Below are positions 38,692 to 42,320 of a stretch of 42,320 nucleotides of DNA, in pieces. The stretch is from the IMG/VR virus record IMGVR_UViG_3300006802_000017, positions 1 to 42,320 of that record; one strand, 5' to 3'. Numbering within the stretch: position 1 is the first letter of the stretch; the number at the start of each line of letters is the position of its first letter. Origin of the DNA: a virus. A program made the translations under genes and the position numbers. The notes beneath the pieces are model-generated. The model ran no database searches. It saw only the letters and a list, made by a program, of their open reading frames with translations, and was not told where the DNA came from.

Positions 38692-38880
38692 TCATTGCCC
38701 CCTCAGGACCGACATCGCTGCCTCGGCCCCACGTTTGGTTCTGAAGTACCGGGACTCTCGGGTGTATGGCTGGCCCTGCTTGTCCTTAAAGCCAAAATAC
38801 CAGCCAGACGGACTTTTTAGCACGACCAGCTTGGTGCCGGGATGTTCCGCCCCGGACATTACGGTTTCACGTATCAGCAT
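38692..38880 (-). CDS. small basic early protein
   Basis: A 62-aa basic protein (SPSGWYFGFKDKQGQPYTRESRYFRTKRGAEAAMSVL) with a beta-hairpin-like middle and C-terminal helix. It is first in the leftward early group and has GGGAG 8 nt before ATG, part of an ACGGGAG word like that of the MoxR module. Its promoter overlaps the rightward early promoter. No family recognised; DNA mimic or binding roles are possible. Confidence 0.7.
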   Translation of the reverse strand: MLIRETVMSGAEHPGTKLVVLKSPSGWYFGFKDKQGQPYTRESRYFRTKRGAEAAMSVLRGQ

Positions 38881-38897
38881 CTAGTTTCTCCCGTATG

Positions 38898-38926
38898 TTG
38901 ACATGATGTATGACTGAGTATACTAT
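38898..38926 (+). promoter_or_regulatory. sigma-70 promoter, rightward early operon
   Basis: TTGACA (38898-38903, perfect -35), 17-base spacer, TACTAT (38921-38926). Transcription should begin near 38933 and run through all genes from 38961 across the genome join to 139. Its -10 overlaps the -10 of the leftward promoter. Confidence 0.85.
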
Positions 38927-38944
38927 CACTATTCCAAATGTCAA
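38917..38944 (-). promoter_or_regulatory. sigma-70 promoter, leftward early genes
   Basis: On the minus strand TTGACA (38944-38939, perfect -35), 16-base spacer, TATACT (38922-38917). It drives the 62-aa, 76-aa and 32-aa genes. The two promoters face each other and share bases 38917-38926, so RNA polymerase can occupy only one at a time. Confidence 0.82.
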
Positions 38945-38960
38945 TTAAGGGAGACATTCG

Positions 38961-39194
38961 ATGAAGGTCAAATCTGGAATACCAATACCCACTGGTAATG
39001 CCAAGCAAAAGTATCCATTCGATCAAATGAACGTAAGGGACTCAGTGGAGTTTGACAGCACAGAGTTATTTCAAAAGGCTCGCCGCGCTGCCCAAGCTTA
39101 TGGCCGGAACCATAACATGGTGTTTGTTGCCCGTAAGGGTGTGCAGGATGGCGAGTTTGTCGGCGAAGGCGGCACAATCTGGAGAAAAAGATGA
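38961..39194 (+). CDS. first gene of rightward early operon, unknown
   Basis: A 77-aa protein: a proline-rich start (IPIPTGNAKQKYPFDQM), a turn region (VRDSVEFDSTELFQKARRAAQAYGRNHNMVF) and a glycine-rich end (GEFVGEGGTIWRKR). I recognise this as a widespread small phage early protein of unknown function; the helix AQAYGRNH with flanking strands suggests a DNA-binding or DNA-mimic fold. GGGAG lies 8 nt before ATG. The stop overlaps the next ATG (ATGA). Confidence 0.78.
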   Translation: MKVKSGIPIPTGNAKQKYPFDQMNVRDSVEFDSTELFQKARRAAQAYGRNHNMVFVARKGVQDGEFVGEGGTIWRKR

Positions 39195-39691
39195 TGCAAG
39201 GAATAATTGAGCGCGCTCAGCGATCCAAGTCGGGCAAGAGTCTGCGTGTACTGGTAAACGGTCAGTGGTACTCGACCAATAATTGGGCCCTAGAACAATG
39301 TATTGGGCGCACCATCCAGTTTGAGGTGGGCACCTCTGAGTACATGGGTAGCACCGTTTTTTGGGCCAATGACGCTGAGTTGGTTACCGACGTTGCTGCC
39401 CCAGAGCCGCAACATCCGCAACATCCGCAACAGGGAGGGGGGCAACAAGTTAAAAGTTCTAGCCCACCCCCCAAACAGATGACTGCAAGCGTCGAAAACA
39501 TGGCATTTATGCCGTTCGTTTCAAACACCGTCGCACATGCCATTCAGGCTGGCGCAATCAAGAACCCCGAGGATATCTACGCTTGGGCTTACAAGGCGTT
39601 TAATACCGCAAAAAATCTCGTCGAAGGTAAGCAAGAGGTGGCTGTAACAGCTGTCGCTAGCGATGACTTTGACGATGATATTCCTTTCTGA
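39191..39691 (+). CDS. single-stranded DNA-binding protein-like, DDDIPF tail
   Basis: A 166-aa protein. The N-terminal half is beta-rich (SLRVLVNGQWYSTNN; GRTIQFEVGTSEYMGSTVFWANDAEL), consistent with an OB-fold. A glutamine/proline/glycine linker with PQH repeats follows, then a helical part, and the C-terminus ends SDDFDDDIPF. The end is almost identical to that of bacterial SSB, where it docks many replication and repair enzymes. It probably coats phage single strands and recruits host SSB partners. A GGAG lies 6 nt before ATG. Confidence 0.78.
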   Translation: MMQGIIERAQRSKSGKSLRVLVNGQWYSTNNWALEQCIGRTIQFEVGTSEYMGSTVFWANDAELVTDVAAPEPQHPQHPQQGGGQQVKSSSPPPKQMTASVENMAFMPFVSNTVAHAIQAGAIKNPEDIYAWAYKAFNTAKNLVEGKQEVAVTAVASDDFDDDIPF

Positions 39692-39692
39692 T

Positions 39693-39704
39693 AGTATTAA
39701 TACT
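39693..39704. promoter_or_regulatory. 12-bp palindrome AGTATTAATACT
   Basis: Perfect palindrome in the 46-bp gap between the SSB-like and winged-helix genes, the only sizeable gap in the rightward operon. It may be an operator for the following DNA-binding protein. No promoter with good spacing is visible. Confidence 0.4.
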
Positions 39705-39737
39705 GTTGGTAACCTTTCAACAATTTGGAGACAAACC

Positions 39738-40244
39738 GTGACAACACCACTCGCGCCTCGTCCGGGGCTTGGCAAAACCGGAATCACCCGCGTCATTTAT
39801 AACGTCATGCATGACCTCAAACACCCTGTTACAAGGGAAAAGCTTTGGGAGGAGATGCCAGCTTCTGTTCGCATCCCTCACGGCCTCAAGAAGTTCAAGA
39901 AGGCGCTTATTAACATGGCTTATCAGGGGTACGTCGTCCGTTGGGTATCACAATATGGAGATAAGAAGGGAAAACCCCTGTTTCGCATTGCTACCGCCGA
40001 GGAATTTTACGCTAAGCGGCTTAAAGTGAACGCTGCGCAGCAAAAAAGCAGGGCAAAAGCCAAAAAAGCGAAAAAGAAGGTGGTCAAGCCGGGCAATGGG
40101 TCACAGCGACCCCTTGCCTCACCGGAAAGCGGTAGCTGGAAAGAGCCCGTTCTTCAGCGTATCGACAAGCGGCTGGTTGTCCTGAAAACGCAGGTTTCCG
40201 AATTGGAGGCGCTGCGAGAGCTGTTCAGGGATACGCAGCTGTGA
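39738..40244 (+). CDS. winged-helix-like DNA-binding protein with lysine-rich linker
   Basis: A 168-aa protein. GTG 39738 is chosen because GGAG lies 7-8 nt upstream; the frame is open further left, into the SSB-like gene, without a ribosome site. Residues about 14-95 have a winged-helix pattern (ITRVIYNVMHDLKHPVTREKLWEEMP; FKKALINMAYQGYVVRW; KKGKPLFRIATAEE). A very basic linker (KSRAKAKKAKKKVVKPG) and a C-terminal coiled coil (LVVLKTQVSELEALRELF) follow. An origin- or operator-binding role is possible. It overlaps the next gene by 4 nt. Confidence 0.75.
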   Translation: MTTPLAPRPGLGKTGITRVIYNVMHDLKHPVTREKLWEEMPASVRIPHGLKKFKKALINMAYQGYVVRWVSQYGDKKGKPLFRIATAEEFYAKRLKVNAAQQKSRAKAKKAKKKVVKPGNGSQRPLASPESGSWKEPVLQRIDKRLVVLKTQVSELEALRELFRDTQL

Positions 40245-40540
40245 CCTTCTACAATACCAATAAGGAGGCCGGAGCAACGCTCCGGTCCTCCCGCAGGAAG
40301 GCTGCGAAACAGGAAAACCTTGTGCGTGACTGGTTTCAGGCCAATCAAATAGCCGCTACCCCGTCAGATGTTTGGCGCAGGGTATTTGACTGCAAGGTCC
40401 CATTAACATCGGTACGCCGCTGCATGTCTGACCTGACCAAACAAGAGGTGTTACGGAAAACCGACCTCACAGCTAAGGGAGTTTACGGAAAACCTGAGCA
40501 TTTTTGGGTGTACGCAGAGCAACAGGACTTATTCGCATGA
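40241..40540 (+). CDS. small winged-helix-like protein ending in a beta-clamp-binding motif
   Basis: A 99-aa protein. The middle section (NLVRDWFQANQIAATPSDVWRRVFDCKVPLTSVRRCMSDLTKQEVLRKTD) reads as a helix-turn-helix/winged helix, with the wing around AKGVYGKPEHFWVY. The C-terminus is EQQDLFA. Q-Q-D-L-F fits the bacterial sliding-clamp-binding pentapeptide QLxLF (consensus QL[SD]LF). A DNA-binding protein docking on the host clamp DnaN would be able to load or halt the replisome. Overlaps both neighbours (4 nt each). Confidence 0.75.
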   Translation: MTFYNTNKEAGATLRSSRRKAAKQENLVRDWFQANQIAATPSDVWRRVFDCKVPLTSVRRCMSDLTKQEVLRKTDLTAKGVYGKPEHFWVYAEQQDLFA

Positions 40541-40890
40541 AAGAAGATACCAAAAGAGACATGGACATAGCGCTACAAGCGCTGGACACCGCGATCCATA
40601 CGCTGGTCCTTACAACGGTCAAGAATTTCCAGTCTATGGAGCAGGAAAACCTGCTGGATGCAATTGAGGGTATGGCGAGCATTACTGCTGTACTTGAGGC
40701 CAACCACGCAAACCAGATTTGCGCCATAGTGGGGGCCCTGTTGGAGCATGAAAACGTCCCTCACTACATGATTGCCGACCAAATAACGGCATTCAAAGAG
40801 AGTTTTCAGGACACGTTGGATACGGCCTTGAGGGAAATGATCGGAAGGCACAACCTACCTGACATCATGGACAAGAGGGCTGTTCAATGA
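40537..40890 (+). CDS. helical early protein, unknown
   Basis: A 117-aa, all-helical acidic protein (MKEDTKRDMDIALQALDTAIHTLVLTTV; NLLDAIEGMASITAVLEANHA; ITAFKESFQDTLDTALREM). ATG 40537 overlaps the previous stop as ATGA, so it is chosen rather than an upstream start. No membrane span or catalytic pattern. It could be an adaptor of the neighbouring nuclease or clamp-binding proteins; this is a guess from operon position. Confidence 0.7.
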   Translation: MKEDTKRDMDIALQALDTAIHTLVLTTVKNFQSMEQENLLDAIEGMASITAVLEANHANQICAIVGALLEHENVPHYMIADQITAFKESFQDTLDTALREMIGRHNLPDIMDKRAVQ

Positions 40891-41645
40891 GGCATCAACT
40901 GTATGGCGGCGACATTGAGCTTGAGTTTGACGAAAAGAAGCACGTTTACACCGTTGATGGGGCCATTATCCCGTCTGTAACCGGTATTACCAAGATAATT
41001 GACAAAAGCGGCCCGCTCATGTGGTGGGCCGTGGGTCAATGCTTGGAGTACTGCGAAAGCAGGCTGGGTGGATACAAGGCCAAGTCCCGCGCCGACAAAA
41101 TCTGGCGCGACGAAATAGAAAAAAAACAGTTTCTTCACGACGCTCACCGGGCTCACTTGCGTACCAGCAAGAAAGCGGCTGACATCGGCACGTTGGTACA
41201 TGAATGGATTGACGATTTCCTGACCGGCAAACGGCTCAAGGATGATCTACCCAAAAACGTGGCGGCAAGGTCCTCGGTTGAGAGCTTCCTTGACTGGTTT
41301 GACGAGCATGTCGAGGAGGTTTATGACACAGAGTTCAAGGTTTATAGCCGCGAACACGGCTACGCTGGCACCGCAGATTTTGATGGCGTGATTGATGGCG
41401 AGCGGGCCTTGGTGGACTGGAAAACCAGCAAATCCATTTATCCCGAGTATGAAATTCAGGGTAACGCCTATATTTTGGCCCGAGAGGAAGAATTGAGCGT
41501 AACGTATGACGCGCTGTATATCATTGCGCTGCCCAAGGATGGTGGGAAGGTCAAGGTTAAGCGATATGAGCCAAGTCAGAGAGCGCAGGACGGGTTTTTG
41601 GGTGCCCTAGCACTCTGGCGTTCACTAAAGGAGAAAGCGAAATGA
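40887..41645 (+). CDS. RecB/Cas4-type PD-(D/E)XK exonuclease
   Basis: A 252-aa protein. An N-terminal beta part (DEKKHVYTVDGAIIPSVTGI) is typical of phage PD-(D/E)XK nucleases. Then come GTLVHEWIDDFL (H and E of the first motif) and the core GYAGTADFDGVIDGERALVDWKTSKSIYPEYEIQGNAYIL, containing the D...DWK catalytic signature and the QxxxY motif (QGNAY). This is the PF12705/RecB-like family seen in many phages. It probably trims DNA ends during recombination-dependent replication together with the SSB-like protein. The start overlaps the previous stop. Confidence 0.88.
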   Translation: MRHQLYGGDIELEFDEKKHVYTVDGAIIPSVTGITKIIDKSGPLMWWAVGQCLEYCESRLGGYKAKSRADKIWRDEIEKKQFLHDAHRAHLRTSKKAADIGTLVHEWIDDFLTGKRLKDDLPKNVAARSSVESFLDWFDEHVEEVYDTEFKVYSREHGYAGTADFDGVIDGERALVDWKTSKSIYPEYEIQGNAYILAREEELSVTYDALYIIALPKDGGKVKVKRYEPSQRAQDGFLGALALWRSLKEKAK

Positions 41646-41815
41646 TGGCTCGACGGCATCTGGATTATACCAGCCTTACAGCCAGCTTATTGGCTCTATT
41701 GTTCTTTCTGACTGTTCCCACCGTGTTGGTCGCCATTGCGCACGATAAGTTGAGGTCAGAGCCAATCCAGATGTGCGTGTCGCCCACTGGACATAAGAAG
41801 GTGCCGTGTGAGTGA
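41642..41815 (+). CDS. 57-aa membrane protein
   Basis: A short gene starting in the nuclease stop region: ATG at 41642 directly followed by a second ATG at 41645. One strong transmembrane helix (SLTASLLALLFFLTVPTVLVAIA, about residues 11-33), then a short polar tail with two cysteines (QMCVSPTGHKKVPCE). An exported tail with two cysteines suggests an envelope-localised early protein, possibly for superinfection exclusion. No family recognised. Confidence 0.65.
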   Translation: MMARRHLDYTSLTASLLALLFFLTVPTVLVAIAHDKLRSEPIQMCVSPTGHKKVPCE

Positions 41816-42128
41816 CCTGATTGAGAGATTGCGGGCAAGTCGGCATGGCACAATGGCAAAAAAGCCATTAACTCAAGAAGCCGCAGACCGCATCGAAGAA
41901 CTGGAAGCCGAAATAGATCAGCATTTAGCCTGGGCCTTACGTGAACTAAAGGTCTATGCAAAAACTAATAGCGAACTACGGGCCGAGGTCGAGAGGCTGC
42001 GGGAAACACTTGCTGCATCTATCGACATTCGTCGTCAGTACGACAAAAGGCGACAAGATGTTGAGGCCGAGAACGAGAGGCTGCGGATAGCCCTCGCAGC
42101 CGTACAGGAGGACAGTGATGGCAGTTAA
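41808..42128 (+). CDS. Ead/Ea22-like coiled-coil early protein
   Basis: A 106-aa protein beginning at GTG 41808 (AAGG 4 nt upstream), overlapping the previous stop. The start MSDLIERLRASR and the helix LTQEAADRIEELEAEIDQHL are typical of small phage proteins related to Ea22/Ead-like accessory genes. The C-terminal half is a second coiled coil (AEVERLRETLAASIDIRRQY; AENERLRIALAAVQ). Role unknown; probably host interaction. Confidence 0.75.
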   Translation: MSDLIERLRASRHGTMAKKPLTQEAADRIEELEAEIDQHLAWALRELKVYAKTNSELRAEVERLRETLAASIDIRRQYDKRRQDVEAENERLRIALAAVQEDSDGS

Positions 42129-42320
42129 TCTTGAGCGAGAATTACGACAAGCAAAGCGGCGCATTGCAGAACTGCAAGCCGAGAACGAGAGGCTGCTGGC
42201 AGTAGTGGATGCCATAAAAACGCTGCACACATGGGGAACCAAGGAGGTTGATACGCAAAAGTGCATCCTGATTACTATGCAGTCATGGGAGAGACTTGAA
42301 GAAGCGTTTGCCGCACTGGA
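42118..42320 (+). CDS. 5' part of the 72-aa gene that crosses the genome join
   Basis: ATG 42118 overlaps the end of the previous gene. The frame is open to the window edge and continues at position 124 on the other side of the repeat to the stop at 139. The start MAVNLERELRQAKRRIAELQAENERLL forms a coiled coil much like the end of the preceding protein (AENERLRIALA), which suggests that the two genes share an ancestor. Confidence 0.8.
   Translation, partial: MAVNLERELRQAKRRIAELQAENERLLAVVDAIKTLHTWGTKEVDTQKCILITMQSWERLEEAFAAL
42198..42320. repeat. terminal direct repeat, right copy
   Basis: Exact copy of 1-123, lying inside the 72-aa gene. See the left copy for interpretation. Confidence 0.97.

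Overview
The window is one complete (or nearly complete) genome of a tailed double-stranded DNA bacteriophage, most likely podovirus-like (Caudoviricetes, P22-type head and short tail). Positions 1-123 are repeated exactly at 42198-42320, and a 72-codon gene reads in frame across the join. The sequence therefore closes into a circle of 42197 bp, or is a circularly permuted headful genome. The host cannot be named. The holin and endolysin types, and a spanin-like membrane coiled-coil protein, suggest a Gram-negative bacterium. I see no integrase, repressor, tRNA, CRISPR or insertion sequence.

Layout. (1) 136-31845, minus strand: one long late operon. In transcription order it holds the small terminase, five small virion-type proteins including a 47-aa gene and two paralogues, a repeat-rich 542-aa protein, a large protein with an ADP-ribosyltransferase-like domain, the large terminase, the portal, and a cassette of sulfotransferase, YkgJ-type cysteine-cluster protein and methyltransferase. 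Then come a 1786-aa protein with an Asp-box propeller and about 30 tandem 22-aa repeats, scaffold, major capsid protein, head-completion and tail proteins, a GNAT-like protein, three presumed ejection proteins, a tail fibre and the lysis genes. (2) 31846-36290: a control region, then a plus-strand module of a zinc ribbon, a MoxR-like AAA+ ATPase, a DUF3150-like protein and a metallopeptidase/VWA protein. This module is bounded by 26-bp inverted repeats (25 of 26 identical), and its genes are introduced by structured RNA spacers ending in the shared word CCACGGGAG. (3) 36283-38880, minus strand: small early genes plus a recombination group (Holliday-junction-resolvase-like, Ref/HNH nuclease, HTH protein). 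(4) 38961 through the circle join to 139, plus strand: early replication/recombination genes (SSB-like protein with a DDDIPF tail, two winged-helix-like proteins, one ending in a clamp-binding-like QQDLF, and a RecB/Cas4-type nuclease).

How it fits together. No DNA polymerase, helicase, primase or RNA polymerase is encoded, so replication probably uses the host replisome; the SSB tail and the clamp-binding motif are plausible docking points. Sigma-70-like promoters are visible at 32128-32156 (+), 38898-38926 (+), 38917-38944 (-) and 38244-38272 (-). The middle pair overlap face to face between divergent early operons. The most unusual parts are the inverted-repeat-bounded MoxR/VWA module with its repeated RNA spacers, the giant repeat protein with its enzyme cassette inside the head-gene cluster, and the ADP-ribosyltransferase-like protein beside the terminase.
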